Position numbers and translations under genes: made by a program
Shown: piece by piece, positions 37,139 to 45,596 of the stretch
How positions within the stretch are numbered: position 1 is the first letter of the stretch
Layout: each line of letters starts with the position of its first letter
The notes under the pieces: model-generated
Databases searched by the model: none
What the model was told of the DNA's origin: nothing
The model's input: only the letters and a program-made list of their open reading frames with translations
NCBI GenBank assembly: GCA_963778375.1
Contig: CAVZTX010000034.1
Span: 68,657-132,656 of the forward strand
Direction: 5' to 3'
Origin: CAVZTX01 sp963778375
GTDB lineage: Bacteria; Chloroflexota; Ktedonobacteria; Ktedonobacterales; Ktedonobacteraceae
Length of the DNA stretch: 64,000 nucleotides

Positions 37139-37939
37139 TCAGTTTCTGCGTAAAGTGATCACGGCGGGCAGAATATTAAACATCATGACTCCCAGAGGAA
37201 TGGTCACAATGAAGATGAACAGCATATAGGCGATCCACGACCAGAACAGTCCTGCCCACCAACCAATAAAGATGAAGTAAAGTGCGCGGACCAGGAAGTT
37301 TACTTGTCGCGCTCTACCAATGTTGATATTTGTTGTGCCACCACTGATGTTAATATTCACCGATTGGCTGGCTGGCTTGAGCGTCATTACCATAGGTAAA
37401 CGATTAAGCATCAACAGGCCAAGTGGTAAACCAAGAACCGTCAACACAAAGAAGTACCCGATATTGAGCCAGATCAAACCGGCCCACCAACCAATGAAAA
37501 TGAAATACAGCGCACGCATGAGCAATCCATGCTGGTGCTGCTGAATGTTCACATTCACAATCTGCTGAGGCAGCATCGGCTGAACGGGTGGATAAGGATA
37601 CATCGGCTGCTGCATCTGAGGTGCATAACCTGCATTGCCCTGGAAAGGTTGCTGTTGCCACTGCTGCTGGGGAAAAGATGGCTGTTCATATATTGGCGCT
37701 TGGGGAGGCGAATACATCTGTTGTTGTTGAGGATAGATTGGTGGTTGCCGGCCCCATTGTAGCTGCTGGTACTGCATAGGGCCATATGGCTGCTGCGGAG
37801 GATAACTACCAACCTGTGGAGGAAAACCAGGTTGTTGGCCATACGGAGGAGGCGTATACGGTCCACTTGGAGGAGGGAAATCCTCGTGTGGCTGCTGTTG
37901 CGGCTGAAGACCATCTGAATACGGTGTTCGATCGTTCAT
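37139..37939 (-). CDS. Two-YccF-domain membrane protein with Pro/Gln-rich N-terminus
   Basis: 266 residues. The first ~130 are disordered and rich in Pro, Gln and Tyr (PQQQPHEDFPPPSGPYTPPP). Two copies of the YccF/DUF307 inner-membrane domain follow: RALYFIFIGWWAGLIWLNIG with LGLPLGLLMLNRLP, and RALYFIFIGWWAGLFWSWIA with IPLGVMMFNILP. Between them is a beta-like linker (VNINISGGTTNINIG). Domain function is unknown; the disordered cytoplasmic N-terminus suggests protein interactions. It is transcribed alone and is flanked by related hairpins. Confidence 0.8.
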   Translation of the reverse strand: MNDRTPYSDGLQPQQQPHEDFPPPSGPYTPPPYGQQPGFPPQVGSYPPQQPYGPMQYQQLQWGRQPPIYPQQQQMYSPPQAPIYEQPSFPQQQWQQQPFQGNAGYAPQMQQPMYPYPPVQPMLPQQIVNVNIQQHQHGLLMRALYFIFIGWWAGLIWLNIGYFFVLTVLGLPLGLLMLNRLPMVMTLKPASQSVNINISGGTTNINIGRARQVNFLVRALYFIFIGWWAGLFWSWIAYMLFIFIVTIPLGVMMFNILPAVITLRRN

Positions 37940-38059
37940 CTACTGGTTCCTCCCTTAATGAAACCAACTGATGTGGTTTTACTAGAAACATGTAAATCAT
38001 GAGGCAAGGTGACAAGAAAAATTCCCGCTGCTACAAATTTTCTTTTCTTAAAAATCACG

Positions 38060-38085
38060 GGCGAGGACAGAGGTCCTCACCCGCA
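38060..38085. repeat. GGGCGAGGAC hairpin, copy B
   Basis: GGGCGAGGAC-agag-GTCCTCACCC stem just upstream of the YccF gene, matching copy A at 37011. Confidence 0.5.
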
Positions 38086-38249
38086 AGAAAGTATACCACA
38101 ACCATAAGCATTACACAAGTGATCGCAAACTAAATTTGTTATCCTTAAAATGCAATGTATGTATATTGTTATACAAGCAAATATTCTTAACTCACCAAAA
38201 GTGCCGGGGCCACTCAATTGGTAGCTATAGCTCAAACATTGTGTCACTA

Positions 38250-39638
38250 CTACGTCAATAAGGGAGATCTATAATCATCTACATCAGCAGTAGCCTTGGA
38301 GGATACAAAATTTAAGGCCGGACTCCTACTACCAATTTTAGAGGCAAAGGTAAGGGAACTATAGGCAATGGTTACCTTAACCTCTCGATTGCGTGGTCCA
38401 ACACGCATGGGCAGTGCCTCAACTATCGATTTAATGCGCTGGGCGACGATTTCTGCCCCTTGTTGCTCTGCACGGATGACCGCGGTCATGATACCGGGGC
38501 CATTGACTGAGAGCATATCTTCTTTACAAATCTTGGCGCGTATAAATGGTAAGCATTTGCGTGCAACTTCGGTTGCCTCGCGATCTTCACGCTCCCGGTT
38601 CACATCGTTTCCCTGCGCGCCTTCTAGAATGAAACGAAAGACGATCACACTTTGTGCGTTGCAGATACGGCGCACCTTGCGCTGGCCTGCCTCTAAATCT
38701 TTCGTTGATGTCACAGCGTGCCAGATGTTGTGTTCGTGCTTGCGCCAGTAGTCATAATGCCCTTGTATACGCGCATATCCCTCCAGGATCACTGCTCCCA
38801 ATGTCCACAGGGCCTGCCTTGGAGAACTCATCGTGAAGTCGTGACAAGCTACAAGCTGTCGCACTATAGGAGTCACCTTCATAGTCGAAGCTTCATATTT
38901 CTGCTGGCTCAGTACTTTTAGATGACCGGCATAGATGCGGCGTCGTTGTTTAAGAAAATCCCGTACTGTGATGGGACCTTTGTTATAAACAACACATTCG
39001 GGTTCGTAGATGAGCTGATAGCCAAGTTGCGAAATAAGCGCTTGTATAGAGATTTCGTCAACGGCGCTATTGGTTGGGATACCTGAAATAACATTGCGGA
39101 AGGCGATCACTTCACCCAGTTTGGGATGAACGCGAGCCACACGGTCATGCAAACGCCAGAGGAGGTGGACGGCATGTCCCATAAATGTTGAAGGGTCGTT
39201 CACCGGAACGGGGCGTCCTCCAACCATACCAATCATAGGGTCTTTAAAGGGAGCACAAAGACTCTCGAAGGCCGATTCTTCTGGAATAACATCAGCACCA
39301 ATCAATATAACAATTGGACTGGTAGCTTGTTTGAGGAAGAGGTTAATCGCGGAAGCTTTGCCTTCGCGTTTCTCCTGCACACACAAGTGGACGCGTGGCT
39401 CTCTAAGGGCTATTTCTGAGACGATGGAGACGGTTCGATCGGTGCAGCCACTTGCAACAACGATGATCTCTTCGATACTCATAGATGGGCCTTGTTGATT
39501 GAGCACGGCATTCAGTGTGCGGGCAATATTGGCTTCTTCGTTATAGGCCATAATGCCAATGCTGCACCCTATATATTCGTCGCCTTCACTTTGTTGTACA
39601 TATTCTAATTGAACTTCACTGCCGATCTTCGTAGCCAT
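38250..39638 (-). CDS. Family 2 glycosyltransferase fused to a degenerate GGDEF-like domain
   Basis: 462 residues. The N-terminal half is a GT-A domain: GCSIGIMAYNEEANIARTLN, VVASGCTDRTVSI, the DxD-like ILIGADVIPEESAF, and acceptor-side FLKQRRRIYAGHLKVLSQQK. Helical segments around 270-320 may lie near the membrane. The last ~110 residues (VIVFRFILEGAQGNDV; LSVNGPGIMTAVIRAEQQGA; VTIAYSSLTF) follow the strand-helix pattern of GGDEF diguanylate cyclases, but the GGDEF motif itself is absent (SVNGPGIM at that site), so it would bind or sense at most. ATG 39636-39638 has AAGGAG nine bases before. The sugar and acceptor are unknown. Confidence 0.75.
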   Translation of the reverse strand: MATKIGSEVQLEYVQQSEGDEYIGCSIGIMAYNEEANIARTLNAVLNQQGPSMSIEEIIVVASGCTDRTVSIVSEIALREPRVHLCVQEKREGKASAINLFLKQATSPIVILIGADVIPEESAFESLCAPFKDPMIGMVGGRPVPVNDPSTFMGHAVHLLWRLHDRVARVHPKLGEVIAFRNVISGIPTNSAVDEISIQALISQLGYQLIYEPECVVYNKGPITVRDFLKQRRRIYAGHLKVLSQQKYEASTMKVTPIVRQLVACHDFTMSSPRQALWTLGAVILEGYARIQGHYDYWRKHEHNIWHAVTSTKDLEAGQRKVRRICNAQSVIVFRFILEGAQGNDVNREREDREATEVARKCLPFIRAKICKEDMLSVNGPGIMTAVIRAEQQGAEIVAQRIKSIVEALPMRVGPRNREVKVTIAYSSLTFASKIGSRSPALNFVSSKATADVDDYRSPLLT

Positions 39639-40152
39639 GAAAGGCATCTCCTTTGCCAGACTATCTTGCGGCAATATTATTCACTGCACGGTTACTATTC
39701 TCAAGCTCCCACCGTATCATGAAACTATGCCTTTGGTATCTGTCTATGCATATATGTCTTTATTTGTATGTATAGCAGGCAGCCTATTTAGATGTTGACT
39801 GAAGTATACTATTGAGACCCAATAGTGCAAAGAAAAAGATGGTTAAGATATGGTTATAGATCTCCGAATATAGTTGAGAATATAACAACGCTTCATCGCT
39901 TTGCCGTCCTGAACACGACCCGCTTTGTCATCCTGAGCGATAGCGAAGGATCTGTCGCAGGGGATAGAGATCCTTCGCTATCGCTCAGGATGACAGTACT
40001 ATGTTGCCATCTAGATCGTTCTCTGCAATAATACAAACGCTAAGTTGGGCAAATTTCCTGTTTAGTAACTATTCCAGGCTATGATCTTCTTGACTCCTCA
40101 TAGTCTGCAACGACTGAATAGTTACTCTTTTTGTTAGATATTTGAGGTAGAT
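39639..40152. other. Intergenic stretch with a dispersed palindrome
   Basis: About 500 bases between the divergent glycosyltransferase and DUF457-HNH genes. The main feature is the 70-bp palindrome at 39926-39995. The rest is AT-rich and presumably holds both promoters. No credible gene. Confidence 0.5.
39926..39995. repeat. 70-bp dispersed palindromic repeat, copy 2
   Basis: Arms TGTCATCCTGAGCGATAGCG and its complement, same length and ends as copy 1 at 1668, but the inner stem has drifted (GATAGCGAAGG rather than GAGCGAAGG) with compensating changes on both arms. Confidence 0.8.
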
Positions 40153-40728
40153 ATGCGCATACAAGAACATGTTAAGTTATCGACCGGAGCAGCACTTGTC
40201 GTGTTACCATGGTTGAAGAAAGATGTCTGGATTCCATTTACAGCTAGCATTTTAATTGACGTTGACCATTATCTCTGGCATGCAGCAATCCATCGAACCC
40301 TCAGTCTGCGTGCGGCCGTGCGCTACTTTGGACAGGCTAACCCACCACGGCAAGGGCAGGCAAAATTTCTGCATCATCCAGTAATATTGGCTGGTTTGCT
40401 AATTCTGGCTGCTCGCACACATTCAAGGATGTTATGGTTGATTCTCGCTGGTCTGCTTTTTCATGTTAGTCTCGATACTTTCCATATAACGAGAATGAAC
40501 ACTCTCAAACGTTCCCTGAGCAAGCAGGCCCACTATGCTTGTCCGGAGTGTGGGAAATCTTATGATGTGCTGCAACTCCACACCGTCCATTTTGCTCGGA
40601 ACCTGCTCGATCGCTACAATCCGCGTAACTTTGTTGTATTATGCCCAACATGCCATGAGCGCGCTCATAAGCGTGCTAAGACAAATATGCCAATAAAATC
40701 GTCATATGTCTCAACGGTTGATGCATAG
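40153..40728 (+). CDS. DUF457-like membrane metal protein fused to an HNH-type zinc domain
   Basis: 191 residues. The first ~110 look like a small YdjM/DUF457 membrane-bound metal-dependent protein: ILIDVDHYLWHAAIHR (Asp/His ligands), FLHHPVILAGLLILAA and LLFHVSLDTFH. The C-terminal ~65 residues are HNH-like: CPECGKSYDVL, LQLHTVHFAR, then NPRNFVVLCPTCHERAH, with paired Cys for zinc and the H-N-H residues. A membrane-bound nuclease is a reasonable guess but unproven. The start is preceded by GAGGTAG. Confidence 0.7.
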   Translation: MRIQEHVKLSTGAALVVLPWLKKDVWIPFTASILIDVDHYLWHAAIHRTLSLRAAVRYFGQANPPRQGQAKFLHHPVILAGLLILAARTHSRMLWLILAGLLFHVSLDTFHITRMNTLKRSLSKQAHYACPECGKSYDVLQLHTVHFARNLLDRYNPRNFVVLCPTCHERAHKRAKTNMPIKSSYVSTVDA

Positions 40729-40804
40729 TGTGGTATAATCGCAGCGAAATCGTTTGGACGTGGTGAGTATTGAAAGGCAAGTACATACAAGGGAGGATGA
40801 GACT

Positions 40805-41041
40805 TTGGCAGCATGGCTTCCGGCAATTCGAATAGTGCAGATTATTCTCAGCATATCTGTTATCATTTTTATACTGTTGCAGGTACGCGGAGCGGGACTG
40901 GGTAGCGCCTTCGGTGGCACCAGCGCAGGCTCGGTGTTTAAAACACGGCGTGGAGTAGAGCGCCTGGTCTTCAACATTACGATTGTTTTCGTGATACTCT
41001 TTGCACTTGTTTCCTCGCTCAGCATGATTATTCATGTGTGA
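40805..41041 (+). CDS. secG: Preprotein translocase subunit SecG
   Basis: Small two-helix subunit of the SecYEG channel, 78 residues. Helix 1 IVQIILSISVIIFILLQVRG, the conserved loop GAGLGSAFGGTSAGSVFKTR with GVERL, and helix 2 NITIVFVILFALVSSLSMII. I chose the TTG at 40805-40807, eight bases after GGAGG; this gives a normal SecG length, while longer readings have no site. An extended -10 element (TG-G-TATAAT at 40734-40739) lies about 65 bases upstream. Confidence 0.9.
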   Translation: MAAWLPAIRIVQIILSISVIIFILLQVRGAGLGSAFGGTSAGSVFKTRRGVERLVFNITIVFVILFALVSSLSMIIHV

Positions 41042-41053
41042 GCCATTGCTAAT

Positions 41054-41094
41054 AATAGGGGGTAGGCAAGCTTGAGGTTTGCTTACCCCCTATT
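41054..41094. terminator. Bidirectional terminator after secG
   Basis: AATAGGGGGTA ... TACCCCCTATT stem with inner pairing GCAAGC/GTTTGC. It lies between convergent secG and the methyltransferase gene. Confidence 0.75.
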
Positions 41095-41097
41095 TGT

Positions 41098-42156
41098 TTA
41101 TTCCCCCTGATTTCCTCTTAAAAATGGAATTGCTGTAGCTACCAGGATATCGCGTTTTTTGATGACACGATCCACTGTGTGCGCAAATTGTGTGTACGGT
41201 GGATCGTTACGCACTTGTAGATGCGTTGAGCGCTCCACCAGTTCCACCATGGCAGCGCGTTCGATGCGAGTTGCATTCCAGGCCAATGCTAGTGTTCCCC
41301 CTGGCAATAGCATGCGTTCCCAGGTGGGAAGGGCCTTGCTGAGCAAATCCGCGATTTCACCGAAATGCTGAATGCCGTACGGCAAATCTCCAACAATTGC
41401 GTGCATGTGCGGACCACCAGGTACTTCCTGCATATGCTGAAGAGCCTGTAAAGTATCGCCATGAGCTAGCACTAGCATACGTGTGCTGCCCTTTCGACCA
41501 ACCTCAAATTGATATCGACGGCCCGCTCGTCGCCCTCGTTCGTCGATTTCTTTGTAGGGAATGTGCTCGCTATTGAAATACTGGCGAATAAAAACGCCCG
41601 TTGTATCAATATCTTGCCGTACTTGGTCTATACCAAAGGCATCATAGCCTGCCGCCAGCGCAAGAAAAAGCGTTGTACCTCCACCTGCAAGTGGATCAAG
41701 TATCCTCAGCCTTCCGCAAAATTGTTCACTATAGGCTCCGGCAAAAACGGCCAGATTGAGCAATACCCGTGTGAACATCTCGTTGGTCTTCCCTTTGTAG
41801 CGGCGAATTTCAGCCATCTGCAGTGGTACAAAGGGGGCGAATTGTGGCTCCAAGGGTCGCAAGAGTGGCCCTTGTATTTCGCCAACACGCTCAAAATATT
41901 CGTATGCTTCGCTTGTTGCTCCCAGCCGTGAGAGGATTTCAAGCATTCCACATCCTTCTCCGCGCTCAGGATGACAATGCGGGTTTCCTTCATCGATGTC
42001 CATGAGCAGGTAAGCCTGACCTGCCAGGGTTGCAGGTTCGAGGTATGTAATGGCGCTTCCCAGTGGACTGGCAAGTAACTCTGGTGCAGCCAATGTCTCG
42101 GTCATATTGGCATATTGTGTATTGCGTTGTGGTGTGATTTTGAGCGCAAGTTTCAT
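41098..42156 (-). CDS. Class I SAM-dependent RNA methyltransferase (TRM11/RlmKL-like)
   Basis: 352 residues. The Rossmann core begins RILDPLAGGGTTLFLALAAG (SAM-binding motif I) with an acidic end FGIDQ. The catalytic motif is GDLPYGIQH, a variant of (D/N)PPY found in N2-guanine or N6-adenine RNA methylases. Before it stands RRYKGKTNEMFTRVLLNLAV, as in Trm11-like enzymes. An N-terminal segment contains the peptide CHPERGEGCG, which is the translation of half a dispersed palindrome (41951-41976). No clear ribosome site precedes the ATG; TATACT seven bases upstream suggests a leaderless transcript. Target RNA unknown. Confidence 0.78.
   Translation of the reverse strand: MKLALKITPQRNTQYANMTETLAAPELLASPLGSAITYLEPATLAGQAYLLMDIDEGNPHCHPERGEGCGMLEILSRLGATSEAYEYFERVGEIQGPLLRPLEPQFAPFVPLQMAEIRRYKGKTNEMFTRVLLNLAVFAGAYSEQFCGRLRILDPLAGGGTTLFLALAAGYDAFGIDQVRQDIDTTGVFIRQYFNSEHIPYKEIDERGRRAGRRYQFEVGRKGSTRMLVLAHGDTLQALQHMQEVPGGPHMHAIVGDLPYGIQHFGEIADLLSKALPTWERMLLPGGTLALAWNATRIERAAMVELVERSTHLQVRNDPPYTQFAHTVDRVIKKRDILVATAIPFLRGNQGE
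41951..41976. repeat. Half copy of the dispersed palindrome inside a gene
   Basis: On the minus strand it reads TGTCATCCTGAGCGCGGAGA and then AGGATG, matching the outer arm of the 70-bp palindromes. It is in frame within the methyltransferase gene and encodes CHPERGEGC. Confidence 0.7.
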
Positions 42157-42295
42157 GGGAGAAGTATAACATGAGTGGACAAGGATAGTTAAAAGTGTTT
42201 CGCTTCTCTCTTAATGGAGAAGACACTTGTGTTATGTTATACTACTCGGTAAGCAAAGACCTTTACAGAAAGGTACATCCTAAAGAAGTGTTTTC

Positions 42296-42409
42296 ATGAT
42301 TGATCGCTTACAAGACATATTGCCATACTTGGAACAACTTCCACCAGAGGCCCAAGAAGAGGCAGCAACCTATATCGAGTCACTTGCAGCACACGAGTCT
42401 TATGCCTGA
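42296..42409 (+). CDS. Micro-protein, DUF2281-like (37 residues)
   Basis: Encodes MIDRLQDILPYLEQLPPEAQ and on to AAHESYA. This helical pattern (I-L-x-L-P-P-E-A-Q-E-E-x-x-x-Y-I-E-x-L) is that of short DUF2281-type proteins, which in several phyla act as antitoxin-like or accessory partners. It is preceded by AAGAAG seven bases before the ATG and a TATACT-like -10 upstream. Its stop overlaps the next start by eight bases (ATGCCTGA), implying coupled translation. Too short to be sure, but the family-like sequence and the coupling support it. Confidence 0.6.
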   Translation: MIDRLQDILPYLEQLPPEAQEEAATYIESLAAHESYA

Positions 42410-42560
42410 TCGCATTCAACATACTCCACACGAGCTTCAATCGACAGAGCGATGGGAAGATCCTGCGGGAGCCTGGCGTGACCTTCCAGACAACATGCTT
42501 GAAGAGCTTGATCAACTTCGGCATGCCAACCCTCCAACGCCACCGATGGAATACCTATGA
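42402..42560 (+). CDS. Micro-protein coupled to the DUF2281-like gene (52 residues)
   Basis: Encodes MPDRIQHTPHELQSTERWED and on to PPTPPMEYL, acidic with a DPAGAWRDLPDNMLEELDQL core. Not recognised as a known toxin. It overlaps the preceding gene by eight bases and has no independent ribosome site, so it is probably translated by re-initiation. Could be the partner of a small two-gene module, or the pair could be one decayed longer gene. Confidence 0.5.
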   Translation: MPDRIQHTPHELQSTERWEDPAGAWRDLPDNMLEELDQLRHANPPTPPMEYL

Positions 42561-42830
42561 GACAATACTTACTTTAGTGACGATAGATAGCGACTTTACC
42601 CGCGTACCAGATCTTTCATGTATGTATCTTCCTCTCGTAGCACTCAGAGGGTGATTTTCCAAATTACCTTGGTTCTCTATGCTGATGTAATAAATTGCGT
42701 CCTTGCATTCCTGCGGATTACAATGATGTATATACAAAATTTGCAGGAACCACTCAGATGCAATCCGGGGATCATATTTCCCGAACTACGTTCACAAGGA
42801 TCGTTATCATAACTTTTCAGGAGAACACCT

Positions 42831-44393
42831 ATGCATATTGTCACTGTTGCTGAAATGCGCGAGTTGGAGGTGCGGGCGGAGCGGGAATATGGGCTTACTT
42901 CGCAGATACTGATGGAGAACGCGGGCAAAAGCGCCGCAGATATTCTGGTACAGAACATCCGCCACACACGTTCGGTGAGCGAACTTGAATTTTTACTACT
43001 TATCGGGCCTGGCAATAATGGGGGCGATGGATTAGTGATGGCACGCTACCTGGAAAAATGGGGTGCGTTTGTCAGCATCTACCGATGGAAAGAGCAACGA
43101 CTTACAGTGCATGGACAGGATATTGCTGAAGCGGATACCGCGGCGAAGTTAGAGGAGACGATCTCACGCGCCAACTATATTCTGGTTGCCCTGCTCGGCA
43201 CAGGGCTTTCGCGTCCACTGCCTGATAGTATGCGTACATTGCTGGGTCGAGTGCGTCAGGAGCGGGAGAAGCGAGACGCTGTACGCCTTGTGGCGATTGA
43301 TCTGCCCACGGGCCTGAATGCAGATACAGGTGAGGTCGATCCGGGGACAATTCCTGGTGACATGACGATCACAATGGCTTGCCCGAAACAAGGATTTTTC
43401 TTCTTTCCTGGTCGCGGCTATATCGGTGAGTTACATGTTGCCGATATTGGGCTACCGCTTGAGATGACACACGGCCTTTCAACAGAAATGCTGACGGGTA
43501 AGATGGTGAACAGCCTCTTGCCGAAGCGTCCGCTTGACAGCAACAAGGGAACATTTGGCAAGGTAATGCTGTTATGCGGCTCACTGCCCTATCCTGGCTC
43601 GGCATTTCTCGCGGGAAGTGCGGCGGGACGAGTTGGTGCTGGTTTAGTGACTCTGGCAGTGACGGAAAAGATGCTACCTATCTACGCCAGTGCGTTTCAT
43701 GAAGCAACTTTTGTGCTGCTGCCTGAAGAGGAGGCTGGGAGCCTCAAGCGGGTGACGACACTGATGGATCACCTGGAGGGGTACCGGGCGCTGCTGATGG
43801 GACCAGGACTTGGCCAATCCCCTTACACTCGCGAGGTTATTCTCAGGGTATTAGAGGAACTGCGAGCGATCCCAGATGAAAAGCGTCCACATCTGGTTGT
43901 TGATGCCGATGGCTTGAATAATCTTTCGGCATTAGAACACTGGTGGACGTTGCTCCCGTCTGGAACAGTGATTACGCCGCATCCGGGAGAAATGGGACGC
44001 TTGTGCGGTGGACTAAAGGTATCAGGAGGAAATATTGATCGTCTAGAATTGGCACGCAGCAAGGCAAAAGAATGGCAAGTCACGCTTGCGCTTAAGGGTG
44101 CCTGTACGATCATTGCAGAACCGGATGGCCATACACGCATTAACTGGCAGGCTAATCCCGCACTGGCAACGGCTGGCACCGGCGATGTATTAGGTGGCAT
44201 GGTTGCTGGCTTCTTGGCGCAAAAGGTAGAACCTTTCAATGCCGCGAGTGCAGCGGTCCATTTGCACACTGCTGCTTCGGAGCTGGTCAGCGTCGACATT
44301 GGTAATGCTGGTCTGCTAGCATCTGATCTACTTGATCGGATACCGCGCGCAATGGTGAAATGCCAGCAAAGTCGAAAAGAAACCTCAGCTTAG
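42831..44393 (+). CDS. nnr: Bifunctional NAD(P)H-hydrate epimerase / ADP-dependent dehydratase
   Basis: Repairs damaged NAD(P)HX. The N-terminal YjeF_N domain (about 1-220) has ENAGKSAADILV, the nucleotide-binding FLLLIGPGNNGGDGLVMARY, and VAIDLPTGLNADTGEVD. The C-terminal ribokinase-fold domain (about 225-515) has GTFGKVMLLCGSLPYPGSAF, ALLMGPGLGQSPYTREV, VVDADGLNNLS, TVITPHPGEMGRL and NPALATAGTGDVLGGMVAGF. Both active halves look complete. ATG 42831 follows AGGAG at seven bases. Its end overlaps the convergent antiporter by four bases. Confidence 0.94.
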   Translation: MHIVTVAEMRELEVRAEREYGLTSQILMENAGKSAADILVQNIRHTRSVSELEFLLLIGPGNNGGDGLVMARYLEKWGAFVSIYRWKEQRLTVHGQDIAEADTAAKLEETISRANYILVALLGTGLSRPLPDSMRTLLGRVRQEREKRDAVRLVAIDLPTGLNADTGEVDPGTIPGDMTITMACPKQGFFFFPGRGYIGELHVADIGLPLEMTHGLSTEMLTGKMVNSLLPKRPLDSNKGTFGKVMLLCGSLPYPGSAFLAGSAAGRVGAGLVTLAVTEKMLPIYASAFHEATFVLLPEEEAGSLKRVTTLMDHLEGYRALLMGPGLGQSPYTREVILRVLEELRAIPDEKRPHLVVDADGLNNLSALEHWWTLLPSGTVITPHPGEMGRLCGGLKVSGGNIDRLELARSKAKEWQVTLALKGACTIIAEPDGHTRINWQANPALATAGTGDVLGGMVAGFLAQKVEPFNAASAAVHLHTAASELVSVDIGNAGLLASDLLDRIPRAMVKCQQSRKETSA

Positions 44394-45532
44394 CCGGGCA
44401 CAAAGAAGAACACGACACAGGCCATCACATAGACGGCCACGAGCTGCACTCCTGCCAGCCAGGATGACTCGCCATCAAGACTGATAAAGGTAAAGAGGAT
44501 TGTCGCGACCCCTAACGTTACCAGTTCCAGGGGCTGGAAAACGAGGTCAAGATGCGATGTGTAGAAAAGGCTGACGAGAACGAGCAAGGGAGCAACCAGT
44601 GTAGCAACTTGAATCGATGAACCTGCGGCAATCGCCATACTTAGGTCTACGCGATCACGAAAAGCGATATAGACTGCACTTGAGTGTTCAGCCGCATTGC
44701 CAACGATGGGAATAATGACCAGTCCAATGAAAACGGGTGAGAGGCCAATCTGCTCAGTGACCGGCCGAATCGCTCCCACCAGCAGTTCACTATTCCAGGC
44801 GGTACCAATAGTAGCAACCAGCAGCATGACTGCCGCAAGCCATACCTTTGGGGGCTGCGGCTGCTTCAGGGTTCGAGGATCAAGTCCACCGGTTACAGGT
44901 TCCACCTCTTCTTCCTCCTCAGGCACATCTTTAGGAGAAAGAGGAATTGTTTTTGCCGAATGCTTCAGATTTCGACGGCTTGAGCGTACATGGAAGACAT
45001 GGGTAGCAAGATACATACCATAGACAAGCAGTAAGATTATCGCGATGACGCTGCTGACCCATTGAATGCGTCCGGGGTCTTTAATCACCAGTGGTGCAGT
45101 ACTTGGGATGAGCAATCCCGCAACCGCCAGGACCATCATTGCGGAATATTGTCCGGCATCGCGCGCGTTAAAGTATTGTTTACCCCAACGCCATCCTCCA
45201 AGCGCTAGCGAACTGCCAAGCACAAGCAGAGCATTGCTGATAATTGAGCCGGTGATGGATGCTTTGACGACTGCGATCAGTCCTTCTTGTAACGCAAAGA
45301 TGCCAATAATAATCTCAGGGGCGTTGCCAAAGGTTGCATTCAGCAGACCTCCTGCGATAGGCCCGACATAGTATTCCAGGTCTTCGGTTGCACGGCCAAT
45401 CAGCGCAGCAAGAGGGATGAGGCTAATAGCTGAACAGATAAAAATGGCCATTTCCTGCTGTTGTCCCCATGTTAGTGCAATGATGGGCGCAAAAATGGCC
45501 GTAATGAGTGAAAAGTAAAACCACCGTGGCAT
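44390..45532 (-). CDS. Ca2+/H+ antiporter (CAX/ChaA type)
   Basis: Membrane exchanger of 380 residues in two inverted halves. The first conserved repeat GLLNATFGNAPEIIIGIFAL and the second VGNAAEHSSAVYIAFRDRVD contain the GNxxE motifs that bind calcium, with PIIPIVG-like helices around them. A cytoplasmic acidic loop (PEEEEEVEPVTGG) splits the halves. Exports Ca2+ using the proton gradient. It converges with nnr, so the stop codons overlap by four bases. Confidence 0.9.
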   Translation of the reverse strand: MPRWFYFSLITAIFAPIIALTWGQQQEMAIFICSAISLIPLAALIGRATEDLEYYVGPIAGGLLNATFGNAPEIIIGIFALQEGLIAVVKASITGSIISNALLVLGSSLALGGWRWGKQYFNARDAGQYSAMMVLAVAGLLIPSTAPLVIKDPGRIQWVSSVIAIILLLVYGMYLATHVFHVRSSRRNLKHSAKTIPLSPKDVPEEEEEVEPVTGGLDPRTLKQPQPPKVWLAAVMLLVATIGTAWNSELLVGAIRPVTEQIGLSPVFIGLVIIPIVGNAAEHSSAVYIAFRDRVDLSMAIAAGSSIQVATLVAPLLVLVSLFYTSHLDLVFQPLELVTLGVATILFTFISLDGESSWLAGVQLVAVYVMACVVFFFVPG

Positions 45533-45596
45533 GGCATCCCCATAGATGAGGGTGGGCCGGGCCTGTCACCGGGATGCGAGGCACCACCCTATTCAG

